Positions 38,884-52,700 of a stretch of 64,000 bases of DNA are shown piece by piece. Made by a program: the position numbers and the translations under genes. This DNA comes from Cloeon dipterum (lineage: Eukaryota > Arthropoda > Insecta > Ephemeroptera > Baetidae), in the NCBI RefSeq assembly GCF_949628265.1, contig NC_088786.1:11470001-11534000 (forward strand), given 5' to 3'. Numbering within the stretch: position 1 is the stretch's first letter; each line of letters starts with the position of its first letter. The notes beneath the pieces are model-generated. The model ran no database searches. It was not told the origin of the DNA and saw only the letters and a list, made by a program, of their open reading frames with translations.

Positions 38884-40322
38884 CTGAGAATGAGTTGCAC
38901 CACAACCTCATATTTACATTCTTTAAAATGCATTTTACTTACGAATTACTCAGTAATTTAACCAACTCAGCTTCTAACGCATGACAGTGGGAAACAAAAA
39001 TGGATATCAATTAGACCCGTATCAAGCGCTTTGAATACAATTTCTTGGCTTGCAGCAGAAGGTCACATCTTTGATCAGTAAGATTTAACAGACATGCCTT
39101 GTTGCACTTTGGTCTTGCCGCCATATAAAAAATGCAGACTGATTTAAATTATTGTAATGTATCAATTGTAAAATCTGAGTCCAGAAATGGCACGGATAAT
39201 TGTGATCATGTGTGAAATGAGGTAAAGAATTTGTCACCGAGAATAATAACTTTGATGATGATTATGAAATGAATATTTTTTATGATTGCGGGAGGAGAGA
39301 AAGTGCTTTGATGGCGCAGCAAAATTGTAGCCAAAGAAATTTCTTAAATGATTACATATTGCACGGAAGTGACATTAACAAACAAATTTACGCTTTTAAC
39401 TCGTTTGGAAAGAATAATATTTTTGTATGGTATTTTGATTTTGCGTGTCAAATGATATTTCTTTCTGCTTTCTTACTTTCTTTCCTGTCTCTGTTTCTCT
39501 TAGCAATATCTTTGATTTAGAACTAACCCTAGTGAAGTCAAGCAAATTGAACTAACAAATAGGCAGCCAAATAGTCACAAGTATACACGCAATAATGTGC
39601 TCGCAATTGTTGAGGATTTGAGATCAAAACCTCTTCGATCACGGCGAATTTTAAAATGGCTATTTTATGCAATTCTATTTATAAATTGAATTTATTATTT
39701 AATGAGAAATATTTATTGCTAATTTTGGATAGAGAATCATGTATTTATTTAAAATGATCATGACTGGCTCACAAGTTTCATGGATAATTATGTTATCTTT
39801 AATATCTTGTAATGGAATTTGAGATTAAATTTAAGATTATTTGTATAATGCAGAGTTTTAATATGAATTTCCCGTATGAAAAAGTCGATATTTGTTCATT
39901 TAGTACAATAATAATAATCTTGATTTAGGTGCTGACGAATCTCAATATGGTTTAATCTTGATGAAATGACATCAAGGAAAATAATCTTTTGAAAAGTTAA
40001 AATATACACATGGACAATTTGGCAATATACCTCAACATCTAGAGCTAACTAAAAATATACAACTTTATCCTGTTCAAAAAAGCAAATTAAATTCCTTTTC
40101 AATTATTGATTTTCACCATGGATTTTTCAATTGCTTAAAGCACCTGAGATACAACTTTTACAAAACATTCGATAAAATGAAAAACATTTTTGAACTTTCA
40201 CAGCTTTATTTAGAAAACAATTTAATTCCATACACACAAAGCAATGCGTAACAGACGATAAAATTAACCAGATTAATGTAAACAAATTAGAAAAATATTA
40301 ATCTGCCTTGAAACTAGTAGTT
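38884..40322. other. Convergent 3' region between the DLGAP gene and OXCT1
   Basis: AT-rich sequence with the 3'UTRs of two convergent genes. No recognisable gene. Short open frames (for example 39269-39520) have AT-driven, membrane-like composition only. Plus-strand poly(A) candidates are weak. Confidence 0.4.
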
Positions 40323-42724
40323 TCATTCGTCAAGCTCAACCTGAGCCATTGGTTTGAGTTCACTGGCAACTCGGAACGTACATCCTGTGGCAGCAATTAT
40401 CTGTTCAACTGTTACGCCATCGGCAATCTCGGTCAACTCCAGTTCTGCGGCCTCTTTATCAACTTGGAAGACACACTGGAATATTTTATGTTAAGTGCAG
40501 GTTTTGGAAAGGTTCCAAATTATTTTTACAAGATCTGTGATGATTGTATCAACACACTGTTGTCCTGTCAGCGGAAGAGCACACAGCTCCAAGATTTTGT
40601 GTGCCCCACCTTTAGCTGTGTGCTCCATAGTAACGACGACCTTTGTGCCAGGAGCAGAAACCAGATCCATCGCACCTCCCATACCTTTCACAAGCTTGCC
40701 CTGGTCATAGGTTGAATAAATTAATTATGAGTACATGAAAATTCAAAAAGACTTCATAAGTTAGAAAGTTAAATAATACCGGAATCATCCAGTTGGCCAA
40801 GTCTCCACGCTGAGAAACTTGCATGGCGCCCAAAATTGTGAGGTTCACATGTCCTCTGCAAGTTTAAAAGATAAACACTGGTGCAAAAATTTTCTTTCGT
40901 GCAATGCTAACCCTCTGATCATGGCGAAGCTCTCGTCACTTGAGAAAAATGCTGCTCCGGGAAGTGTTGTCACAGTTTCTTTGCCTGCGTTAATCAGGTC
41001 AGGGTCTTGTTGGCCAGGCTCAGGGAAAGGTCCAAGGCCTAGGATGCCGTTCTCGCTCTGCAATGTGACCTTGACGCCTCGGGGGATGTAGTTGCTGGCA
41101 AGCATGGGCATTCCAATTCCAAGATTGGCTGTTGGGGCAAAGACTTATTTATTTTTTGCCTGCACTGATTTCTGCAGTAAAAACTAACCATACATTCCAT
41201 CCTTGAACTCAAGGGCTGCTCTACGGACAATTCTCTCTCTGTGAGCAGTGGCTGGATTGGACTTGGCAGAGCTTTTGCTGCCAGCTGCCTTTTTCAAAGT
41301 GAGTCTCTGAAATGGATATACAATAATGAGAAAAAAACATAGATTTCAAATTAAATCTTTGCCTCTATTCTCTTTTCATAGTTTTCTCCTTTGACAACTC
41401 GCTGGACATAAACGCCTGGGACGTGAATTTGATTTGGATCTAATTCTCCTATCTCCACAATTTCTTCAGCCTCGGCAATTGTAATTTTTCCTGCCTTGCA
41501 AACAGCAGGGTTGAAATTTTGTGCTGTATTTCTGGATTAACGAATTCTTGATAGACCAATCCTTATATTTCCATGTCAAATTACCTGAAGACGAGATTTC
41601 CAGCCTTGTCAGCCTTCCACGCCTTGACAAGCGAAAAATCTCCAGTGATGGCTTCTTCGAGGATAAAATTTCTGCCATCATATTCACGCACCTCCTTCCC
41701 ACAGCTGGCCTTCTCAACTTTCGAGCCACCAGGTGCGTACTTCAGTGGCGCTCCACCCTCTGATACGAGAGTTCCAAAGCCAGTGGGAGTGAAAAAAGCT
41801 GGAATGCCTGCTCCACCGGCCCTGATCTTCTCTGCCAGGGTGCCTTGTGGAGTAAGTTCAACCTCTAGTTCGCCACTCAGGTACTGCCTTTCGAATTCAG
41901 CGTTTTCACCCACGTATGACGCGATCATTTTGCTGATCTGTTTTTTCTGAAGAAGCAGACCCAGTCCAAAGTTGTCCACGCCGGCGTTGTTGCTGGCCAC
42001 TGTGAGGCCATTGACCCCAGTTGACAGCAGACCATTGATCAAGTTTTCAGGGATGCCACAAAGTCCAAACCCTAAGAAGTTGTTTGTCTCACTTATTAAG
42101 ATTTCACTGACAATTTATATTTTAAGTATCCTATATTATGCATATATGTCCCGAAATAGTGTTGGATGTTTACATGTTTCTAATCATCAAATTAATCTTG
42201 ATTGAGATGAGCTGATTGGTAGTGAAGTATGTTATTAACAGTATTGAAATTATTGAAGATTGTGATTCTGATAAGTTGCCCCTTAGTTAAAATAAACACT
42301 CGGTGTTCCTTTTCAATTTAAGAAATACTAAATGGCTCCCCTCAGTGTGGAAAATTAATCCTCAGTGGTTAGCCATAGTGAAAATTGTACAGATTAAAAC
42401 TGTGTGTGTTCCTCTTTTAAGATCGCATAGAATTATTAATAAAAGGATCCCAATGCAAGAATAGTTCAAACCTCCTACAAGCAGGGTTGCTCCATTGGGA
42501 ATGTCTTTGACAGCCTCTAATGCTGATGGGTAGACCTTGCCATCTTTATTGTTCGTCGAGAAAAACTGCAGTCAGAGAGTGGTATTCAGAATAAAAATTA
42601 AACCACAAAATAGTAAAGTTTCACTCACCCTCGTAGTGCTAGGGTACAGAATGTTGAGTCGCCTGCTAAAATGACGGCTAGTGGACAAGATGTAAAACAT
42701 ACCCTTGACGTGCAAAGCGCTCAT
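40323..42724 (-). CDS. OXCT1: Succinyl-CoA:3-ketoacid CoA transferase (SCOT), mitochondrial
   Basis: SCOT moves CoA from succinyl-CoA to acetoacetate, the committing step of ketone-body use in the mitochondrial matrix. Exons 42629-42724, 42472-42565, 41585-42071, 41363-41531, 41189-41306, 40912-41128, 40780-40855, 40530-40700 and 40323-40475 join in frame to 494 aa (human 520). A basic presequence ([20 protein letters not shown]) precedes the alpha-like half ([31 protein letters not shown]). The beta-like half has the catalytic Glu in [10 protein letters not shown], plus [30 protein letters not shown] and [23 protein letters not shown]. All hallmarks are intact. Intron 4 uses a GC donor. The gene is head-to-head with INTS1. 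Confidence 0.97.
41307..41362 (-). other. 56-bp GC-AG intron in OXCT1
   Basis: Minus-strand exon 4 ends CGAATAGAG and is followed by GCAAAG instead of GT. The next exon starts after TTTCAG with AGACTCACTTTG. The spliced product KRIERLTLKK aligns with the conserved SCOT linker KRIERLSIRK, and no nearby GT keeps frame and alignment. Confidence 0.85.
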
Positions 42725-43715
42725 TTTCCGTGATTTTTTCGGCAACTTCTGGAGGAGACTAAAATTTTAGGTTCCAAATTTTCGATAAGAGGGACTTGTC
42801 TTGTCGATCTCAGCGAAAAATTGTCGCGTGAGTGGGGTTATTCGGTCCGTGTTTGCACTTCAGGCTTTCGTGTTTTGCAAACTAACTGCGCCTCGTGCGG
42901 TCACAATTTATTGTCAAGGACGACCGGCTATAATTTACATCATCGTCCTCAGCCGCGCGGGCGAGTTAAAAAGCAAAAGCACACGAGTGAGTTGAGTTGT
43001 AGATATACGAATCTGTATGTATCTATACTTTATTTTTACGTACGTTCTTTTGATTCGCACGTCTTCAAAATCCTCCTCCTTCTCCCGACTCCCAACAAAC
43101 CTCACTGACTCGCCCCTTTTTCTGCAATATTGTGTTGAAATCTATGTGCATTGAGGAGATAAAACTAAATTACTACCATTGTGAAAATGTTATATATTTT
43201 ACTCTAGTTGTTGATTTTTAATCGGTTTTTGTTTTATTTAAAGTTTTTCTTTTGATTCAATTTGATTGCTGGATTGCTTTTGATCAATTTTTCCACTCAA
43301 GTACTGTTCTCCTTTCCGCACACCCATCATCCATTTTCAACAACTCGTCTATGTACCTTTTGTCAACATCAACAATATCAACTTAACTGAACCCTGACCA
43401 GACCCTGACTGAACCACCGCCAGACCATCACCTGGTTCAGGACCCTTAGACATTGCAGCGATCAGCAATGCAGTGAAACGAGAGCCTGGGGAGGTTACGA
43501 ATCGAAATCCGATTTACATATTCGATTTATTCCATGGTTTTCGTGTAATATGGTGGTACGCTTATGATGAACACATTCTAAAGCTAGATACATGAAAGCG
43601 CTTTCCGCTTTCCCTTAAAGAAAATTTAAAACTGCAGCATTAGTTCTTTAAATCATGTTCAAGTTTAATTTTTTTATTATAGTGTAACTTTGTCTGAATA
43701 AACGGCCACATCAAA
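42725..43715. promoter_or_regulatory. Intergenic region of the divergent OXCT1/INTS1 pair
   Basis: The two start codons are 991 bp apart. A pyrimidine-rich stretch ending TTATAG at about 43682 suggests a spliced INTS1 5'UTR. Around 43380-43450 there is a small cluster of CTGAACC/GACCCTGAC words, with a reverse GGTTCAG copy, that could fold locally. A GC-richer block at 42830-42990 next to OXCT1 is the most likely promoter. No TATA box stands out. Confidence 0.4.
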
Positions 43716-46700
43716 ATGGATCATCGTGGGAAATCAGGACCAGGTCGTGGGGGCAAGAGCAAAGCCCCTCAACATCCTGCAAACTTCATTGCACTAGGTT
43801 CTAAAGGATCTCGACCTGATCTGACCGAATCAAAACGGCCCGGTATGCCTCCAAAGGTAGGCCCCAGCTCATCCGGTCAAGGTAAATTATTTGCTTCCTC
43901 TATGGGCGCTACGATCGCATTATCTACAGAGTTACCCAATACTAAAACATTTTGGAAAAATTTCAGGAGTCGAGAGGAAGAGAGACCCCTCAGTTTCGGT
44001 TTCAATGCCTCTAAATAAGAAGCCAAAACTAGATGCAGCAGCAAAAAGCGAAGATGCGTGGGACTCACATGCGATTGAATGCGACCCTGCTGATTTAGTG
44101 GCATCAATCAGTCAGGCTATGGAAGATGATGATGCAAATAGGGCACGCGGTCTCTTGTGTGGTGGTCTGTTGCTCCTGAGGAGAGGCAAAGTGGACAAAA
44201 TCCTTATGCTTTCACTGCTGTTAATCGGAAAACAGTGGCCAAAAGTGTGTATTAATTTTTGAACAGTTAACAAGTTGAAGGGAAAAACAATAAAATTTCT
44301 CAATGATTTCAGCTTCTAACTCCAGAGATTCCTTTGCTGTGTCTCGCTCTTTGTACAAAGGGGATGAGGAGCCAAACGACCACGGGGATCTGCTATCTTC
44401 TAATGAAGGCACTTCAGCATCAGACATCCTGGCCTGAACTTCTGGCTCGAGTTTATGCTGAAGACTCAGCTGGGGACCGGCAGTGGGTTGACCTGGAGGA
44501 AGCTCGGCCTCTTGTAGAAAACATTTGCTTGTCGTTTGGCACTAAAAAGCCCACCAGAAGTATCGTGCCTCCTGAAGTGCCTGCAATGTCTTCTGAAATT
44601 ACTCCTGAAGTGTCTGCTGGACACTGTGACTCACCTGCACGCGAGGAAGATGCAGGCAACGCACGCAGGGGGGCAGCCATCGAGGCAATTGACACAGGTC
44701 TACCCATGGAGCGGTACAAGAAAGAAGCTATTGAAAGCGTGATCGTAAGCTATGTAAAGGATTGCATGGCCAATCGACCAGGTCTGGACCCTAACTATAA
44801 AAATTTGGCCAAGCTGATGATCACCGCAAGTGGACTGCAGGGCGTGAGTTTCAACCTCAAAGTCCCTTTTCATTTACCGGAAGATTATTCAAATCTCGAA
44901 ACTCAAAACCTACCTTTAACATTTCTATTTTAAAATTCAAGCAACTAAATTTTTTACTTATTTTTTATTACAAAAATTTGATGATGAAGAAGGTCTAATT
45001 ATAAAAATAGTAGTATTACGTTATTTCAAGCCACTAAAAATGTAAAATGTTTTCCAATTCATCTGTTGTGTAAGCTCTTAGTATTGGAATCCAGCAATAC
45101 TGGTGGTTTCTTTCCATTTTTATGAACTTCCGCAATAATTTTGAACTTAATCCTGCTGCTGTGCATTCTGCCTCTAGAATAATTTCAGACGTGCTGAAAA
45201 CAAAAATCAGTTCGTCCATTCGTTGTAGAAACGTCAGAAAAGATTTTGTATTCCAAAAAAAGTTTTTCACGATTCTAAGGCGATAACCAATTTTTGTATT
45301 CAGCACGTCTTAAGAAAACATATTAAGTAAACAATGCACAGTGGAAGGATTGAGTCTGAAATCGCAGCGCAAGTGCCTTAAAATTGAAAGTATACGGTGG
45401 CACTATTATTTGCTGGCGGCTTTGAACAATAAGGGCTTACGCAACTGGTGAATTCAATCCACTTTGTAATATGGTAAATTTCATGTTGTAGGTGCCTAAT
45501 AAACATTCTAATATTATTTTAATGCACTAAAAGTCACTTGAAAATTTTAGATCAGGTTGGCAGCAATTCAAAAGTTGGATGGATGGCTACAGAGCCCAAA
45601 ACTTTTGAAACCAAGCCAGGATCTTCTCCTCAGCATTTGCGCCAACTGCACAAGCTCAGAAGACACTGATATTGTGGGACATATTGTCAAGTTAAAATGC
45701 AAGTCAAAGCCAATCCTCAACTGTTTCCTCATGTGTATCAGGTAAGGGAATAAAATCTTCAAGCATCTATATTCTAATTGCACTGTCATTTATAGGGAGC
45801 TGATCGCCGCTTACGCAGGCAACCTGGGCTTGCTGCTCAAGCTGGTGGTTTACAATGAGTTGTCTAGCACGCGCAACCAAAACAACATGCAGGTTTTGTC
45901 CACAATATTTAGTATAAATCAAGATCAGTCTTCTGGAATGCTGGCAGAAGTATTTCATGAGTTACTCATCCACAAAGAAGACTATTTAAAAGCGATGCGC
46001 AACTTTCTTCGCGAGATGTTCCGCAACGTGCGGGAAAAATTGAATGTGATCGCCTTCTGCCGCGCCCTATTGCAGGATCGCAGCACAGATCCAAACTTCA
46101 GGGAATCTGGCTCCAAAGAACGAATGCTAAATGCCATACCAGATATTGTCTGTCTTACCATCCTGCTCAGCATTACTCTTCAAGTTAAGGAATCTGCTTC
46201 TTTGTTGGCCAGGTATGCTGTCCCAATTATAATTAAATTATGAATTTTCACGGTTTTTAGTTTTCTTAAGATCATACAATAATTGAGTTTATCGATAATG
46301 TTATAATGTTTAGTTTATTTAATAATGTTTGAGTTCACTAAATATCTTACTTGCTGAATCTTATACTGATGAAATTTTCTTTTTGATGATTTTTAACCAG
46401 GGTTATCTAACAAATTTAAACAATGATATGTTCGTTTGAAATTACAAGTAGCTTCCTCGGTGTACAGCGAGCTTTTTATTTTTTCATATTTTCTAAAGAT
46501 ATGTCCTGCTTTACAAGTTTGGGCTGCATGTTGTTATCCACAATCCTCATAGGGGGAACGAAGCTCATAAATTAATGCTGAAGCCTGTAACTGAAATTTT
46601 ACTAAAACAGGATGGAAAAATAGAAAGCTCTCCAGACGCCGAGAAAGCAGCGTCAAATTTCAGCTTAAAATTATGAAAACGTCTTGGTAAATTATTAATT

Positions 46701-49700
46701 TTACACTCTAAATTTTACTTTTGTTCTTTCATTGCTTTCCACGTTTTATTTTTGCCTTGGAAAAATAATTGTAAATTGGATTTGAAAAATGGACACTTTT
46801 TGTGACTTTCTTATTTCAACCTTATGCTACCATGCCAAATTAATTCCAAACATCCATTCCATGGCTTAAAAATATATCAATTTTAGGGGAGACACGCGTG
46901 AAACGAGCGTCAGCAATTTAATCAACTTCCAGAACTTGGTGGCCAAAGTGCAGCAAGACGCAGCCTACTGGCTGCGAGACACCGTCGTTAAAATGTACCG
47001 CCCAAGTGAGGAAACGTACACTCAAGTAATGAAAAAAGTGTTTTTCCTTGAGTCGAGCGACCAGTACCACAACAAAGACAACTGGCCTCCGGAAAGCGAC
47101 AGAGGCACCATGTATCGGTTGGCATCGGATGTGCCTGTTTTGCAGAAAACTCTGATAGTGATGTGCATGATTGGCATGTCCAACGAGAATCCCATCACCA
47201 TCCCCAACCTAATAGACGTCATGGAGCGCATTGTAAGACGTGCGGCACTCATTGCCAACGAACATTTAAATCCTTTGCACGTCGATAAAGTTGAGCTGCT
47301 CCCGACGCTGTTCAAGCTATGCAAATACAAACACCCGCAACACTACAACTTTTCGTCAAGTTACAGCCCACCTAAACTGGCGATCTTGAACTCTTACTGG
47401 AAGGTAAATAAACTACCGTTAACTTTAACATTTCATTAAATTCACTTGTATGTTTTTATTTATGGAATCGATTTATTCTTCATCATAAGCGATAAAAATC
47501 GCTTTCTATTTCTGTGTAACCTAATAAAAATAAAAAGATATGTTTATCTCGTGTTGTGCAGGCCTGGTCACTTGCGGTGGTGTTGGCTGCTTTCAATCCA
47601 ACCACTGTAGGAGCCGTTGGATGGGGAAAACACGCTACACTGCGAGCCTTAATGGAGATGTGCATCACCAACACCTTTCACTACCCCCCACCAACAATGG
47701 CTCTCAAGGATGAGGACCTGGCCAAGGAAGCGCATATGATAGAAATCGAGCGTAGGCAAATGCTAGAATACGAAGCACTTCTGGCCGAACAAGAAAAGCC
47801 CAGCCGAGTCATTACCGAGCAGAGCTCGCATTTTTTGCAAACTCTGACTGTATTTGATCCTATTGGGCCTGCCAGAAGACCACCGCCTGCGTCACTCGCT
47901 GAGCTTCAGTCTCTTAATGATGTACTGCATCTCGGCCACCGCCTGTGCAGGTGCAGAAGCCCTGACTTTCTTCTTGATGTTATTCAGCGCCAAGGAACGT
48001 CCCAAGCGATGCCCTGGCTTGCCGATCTCGTCAACTCCTCTGATGGCTCCCTTTGGTAAGCTCAAATATTTCATTTATTGAAGTTTTATCTCAACTGCTG
48101 TATGTTAGCCTGAGAGAGTCTGTACAAATTCAATTTTAAATGGTTGCAGAACAGAATATGGCTAGATGAAGCTCTATTCCCGCGAAATATGGAGTAAAAT
48201 TACAATTTTGATCTGTCGTTAAAAAATTCATTCAAACGAGTTTAGAAATTTAAAATTAATAAAAAAATTAGAGAGTATGTACTGTAGCAGGCTTAACTTC
48301 ATAAACTTGCTCACTTAATTTTGGGTACTTCATGAGGAAGTTAAAAGATGTGATCTAACATTTTGGTTGCAGCCACCTTCCTGTGCAATGCTTGTGCGAG
48401 TTCCTGCTCAGTGATCTGGTTCCAATGGCCGAGCATTCAAGGCAGCAAAAGCACCAGCAACTTGTGAACCATCTAAAAAATATGCTAGCGGTTAAAGACA
48501 GTCCAGAAAGTTTAGCACAGTGTCTCGAAGTTCTTGTATACTTCATGGGAAGGCTGGGGTCGCATCAGGCGTGCAACAGGCACCAAGCTATCAAGGTCTG
48601 TGTCCTTGTTAAAGATCAAAATTTGTTGCTAAGATCCTCATTTTCAGGCTCTCAGACTGCTATTGGACGAGGATGAAGATGAGGTCAACTCAAACAACTG
48701 GGTGCTGGATCGGCTGCCAAGCCTTCCACACTTCTCAAACCTCAAATCCAATATTATCGTAGCTTTGAGGCAGGCGTGCCTCTCCGAGAATGACATCAGC
48801 ACTTTGCGCTGCTACCTGCGTTTCTTGGCTGAGCACGCTGTCAAGGATGCTGATCAGCAATGTCTAGCTGATCTCACGGTGGACATGGCCACTGTGGTGG
48901 TTGAAAGGAACATCATCACCCACATGCTGCTACCCTCAAAAGGACAGCAGGATTGTGACGAGGCGCATAGCTCACTCGCGCACCTCATGGAAATATTCAT
49001 CAAGTGAGAAAATATAATTGACCACCTAATCTTTAAATTTTTTGTCACTTCAACATTCCTTTCTTTTGTCAATTTGTTAAAAAAGACTTGTTAAACGACT
49101 TACTATTAAATAAATTTGGTTTTAAAATTTTGGTTCTAAGAATGGTAACAATGGAAAGAACAAGATTAATTTTAATTTATGAAATCAAACTTTCAGCCAT
49201 ATCACTACATCTCGTGTTCCGCGTCGTGAGTCATACGCGTGGTCGCACAACCAGGATCACATCCTTGTGGAGTGGCCAACAGAGGAGTGCTATCTTCACA
49301 TCTTGGTGGTGCATGCGTCAGTTCTACTGCTGACCTACGGCCAGGGCCGGCATCACCACCTCTTCAAACAGCTGCACGAAATCTGGCTTGGCACCGAGAG
49401 ACCTAGAGGCCGACTCACAGATACTTTCGAAGAGGCAGTGTTGTTCCCTGACTGGCTCAAACTAAAAATGATTCAGTCAGAAGCACCTGGTCTTGCGGAG
49501 GCAGCACTCGCTGACCTGGAGCCGCCGCAACTGCTGCTGTTTGCTCAAAACTTTGGCATTCCGCCTTCAAACATGAGCAAGTTGCTAGCCACTTTGGATC
49601 GCGCGGTGGACCATGAGCCACAAGCCGTGGCCGAAGCCCTCCAGGACCGTTCATACATGGTGCAGCTGGTCAGGGTGCAGCATTACCTTGGCGCTAAAAA

Positions 49701-52700
49701 TGGGCACACATTCCTTCATTTTCTTGATCCTTCAAATCAGGTGAGAGAGTAATATAAATTAAAGTATCGCTGAATAAGCATTGCTCCCATTTAAAAACAT
49801 TGTATTGCAAACCATAATATCAATTAGAGCAACACTATTCTTACTTTAACGGAAATGCTTAATTTTTGCTGGTTTTTATCTGTGCGATTTGTTATTTTTA
49901 AAAAGGCACAACCTGAAGAGCTCCCTGAATCGCCTGAGATTGTCGTGCGCCGGCCTTTACCGCTGCAAACAGAAAAGGCTCCAGAGCCTAAGGCCATGAG
50001 CGCGCTGCTGCCTTCATTGTTTTCAGAAGATGGTCATGAAGCCAGAGCAGCGTTTTCCCTGATCCATAAAACAGTTTGCAATGAGGTAGGTACAAGAAAA
50101 TGTTTTCTATAATTCCCGTTTTCAAGAATAATTTCAAAATTTGTGTTTCAAAAACTCAACCATTAACAATTTTTACATTAAAAAATTTTATTAATCGCAC
50201 TGGGCGTATTGCTTTAATATTATTACATAGTTTATTTCTTGCATAGTTATGAAGAGTCATTTTTCCCCAACGACACTTTTTTGATAATTTTGCAACAATC
50301 GCTGCAGAAGTTACATTTTTACAATCATCGCAGGGTTCATGTTAAAAATCTGATTTACACAGAATTTTTAAGTTAAACAAAATTGACACTCAAATTGATC
50401 CATGAATTATGTAGTTGAGTGAAGGTGACTCTGACTTGCTGCTGTCGATTCTGCACCATGTGGTACGTGAAATCCGCAACCGGCCATCGTTCGCACATTA
50501 CGCCTTGGCCCGGCCACTTCTGCTGTGGCCGCTGGTGCGACTGGCCGTTTCCACGCGACCCAAGCCTGCCGTCCGAGAGGCCTTGGCGCAATTAGCGGAG
50601 CAGCTAAAGTGCACCAACACGCCAATGACGCACATGCTGGCCAGCACGGATCAGCAGCCCAAATTCAGAGCGAGCAGGGCCACCGTGGCCGAGGAGGCGA
50701 CGCAGCGACTGCTCTGCCAACAAACCAATGAGAGTACTGGTCACCTGCTTGACAGCCTGGCCACCCTAGAGACCGTGCCCATCGAACAGCAGATGCAGCT
50801 GCTGTTTGGACGTGGACACACTACCTGTAGGCCATATCTGCTCACCCTGCTGACCCATGGCTCGACTTGGAGCACTCTGCACAATTGCATGACCCACTTG
50901 CTGAGGAAGGCAGACCCCAGGTAACGTAATTTGCTTTAAAATGTCAATTATAATATTGTAACTGACGGGTGTATTTGATTTCAGCTATGATCCAGGCGCA
51001 GTTCTAGATTTCCTCTGGGCACTTATCGGAAATCCAAAGCTTTGGCAAGGCCGAGAGAAGAGACCCTCAAAACACCAAGTTCGGGATGATATTTTGGGCC
51101 TCAGTTTGGAGCAGGTTAGCTGACACATTTGAATTTGTCATAAGCGATAAATTTTAAAAATTGTTTACCATGCGATTTTACTGATTATAATTGTAAATTT
51201 TAGGCTTGCGTTCTGCTTGACTATGTTCTCGAAGAAGCTTTGGTCGTCGGGGGTCAGGAGTTGTCCGATGGACGCGTAGCCCTGTTACTCCAATGCCTGT
51301 CCCTTGAGTACCTTCGACCCATGGTGCGTCACTTGGCCGCGTGTCTCCAGTCGGCTGACAAGGCGGCTGTCAGCCAGCAACTGCTATTGCAGCTCTACCT
51401 TGCCATGCCCGTGCTGATCAATGGACTTAATGATTGCGAAAAGGATCTGCTGATCGAAGGCACCAATCTTGGTGCCTGTGCTCTTGACATTTCCTCTCAC
51501 ACGCTGCTCTCCGCTCTGGCTTCCTCTGCAGGCCCACCTAAGGAATGGAATCGCCGCAGTCAAGAATTTGAGCTAGCCGCCCGCAAAATGACGGCCACAC
51601 ACCCTCTTCTGGTAATTAAAATTTATATGTTTGTGCATTTTAACATAACACAGAAATATAAAATTTTTAAATTCTTTTTCTGTGGATTGTTTTAACATAA
51701 AATCATAAAATCTCATCTGGGATTTTTTGCTGCTGATGCTCTGCAAATTTAACATTTTCTCATTTGAATTGCAGTATTTGTGTAAAAGAAACTATTGCAA
51801 AATTAACGCTAGAATGGACAAATCTAACCTTTTTGTTAATAAAAAATCCATGTGTTGTACTCTTTCAGGTCTTGCGACAATTGCCAATGTTAGCAGCATC
51901 GCTTCAAGGTCGTGTGCATTATGAGTCTGGTGTTTTCCGCCACAGGAATCATTTGATCTACTTCTTGCAAGTGCTGGGCCTGCTTGAGGTGTTGCAGCCG
52001 CACATCTTCCAGACTGAGTATGCCCAGTCACTAGAGCTTATCCTTGACTCGTTTTTTGCAATGTTCCAGGTAAATCCAATTTAACAAAGATTTAAATGTT
52101 TTTCTCATCAATTTTTATTTATATTCAGCTACACAACCAATTGAAGGATGTGCAGATCGCATTGTCCAGAACCGTGGCGCTTCTACAGAGTTTTGTGTCC
52201 TATGACGCCCAGAGAGCTCTAAAATACCTTCAACGCCACTGCCAGCTACTGCAGTAAGTAATTCTCTACACTTTTGATATATTGCATAGAATTTTTTAAC
52301 TGGGTTCAAAACCTTTTGGTAATTTTGCCGCACTGATATTTTCTAAAAGATTTTTCTCTCAAATTTGCTTTCTTGCTACATTTTTTATGTGCCTCGTGAT
52401 TTTTTGGTAACCTCAACTTGAGTTGTAGGTGGATAGAAAATTGATAGCAAAAATATTATTAGCAACGGGGAAATTTTTCACTCAATAATTTATTGCTTTA
52501 ATGGGAAAAAATGGAAATTCTTATTTTTTTGCGGCAAAGTTCGTTTAAAACTAACTGGTAAAACCAGCATTGTTCATAAAAGATGATGAGAAATTTCAAT
52601 AATTCTTGTTATTTACTAAGTTATAACAGTGTGTGGTATTTTCAATACTCCAACATATTTTCAAACACTATATTCCATACTCATGGTAAGGCAGACAACA

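Noticed and set aside
45034-45306. 90-codon minus-strand frame inside INTS1 intron 3
   Set aside because: It begins at GTG, not ATG, overlaps the inverted repeat, has a stop just upstream and matches no family I know. Chance or a transposon scrap.
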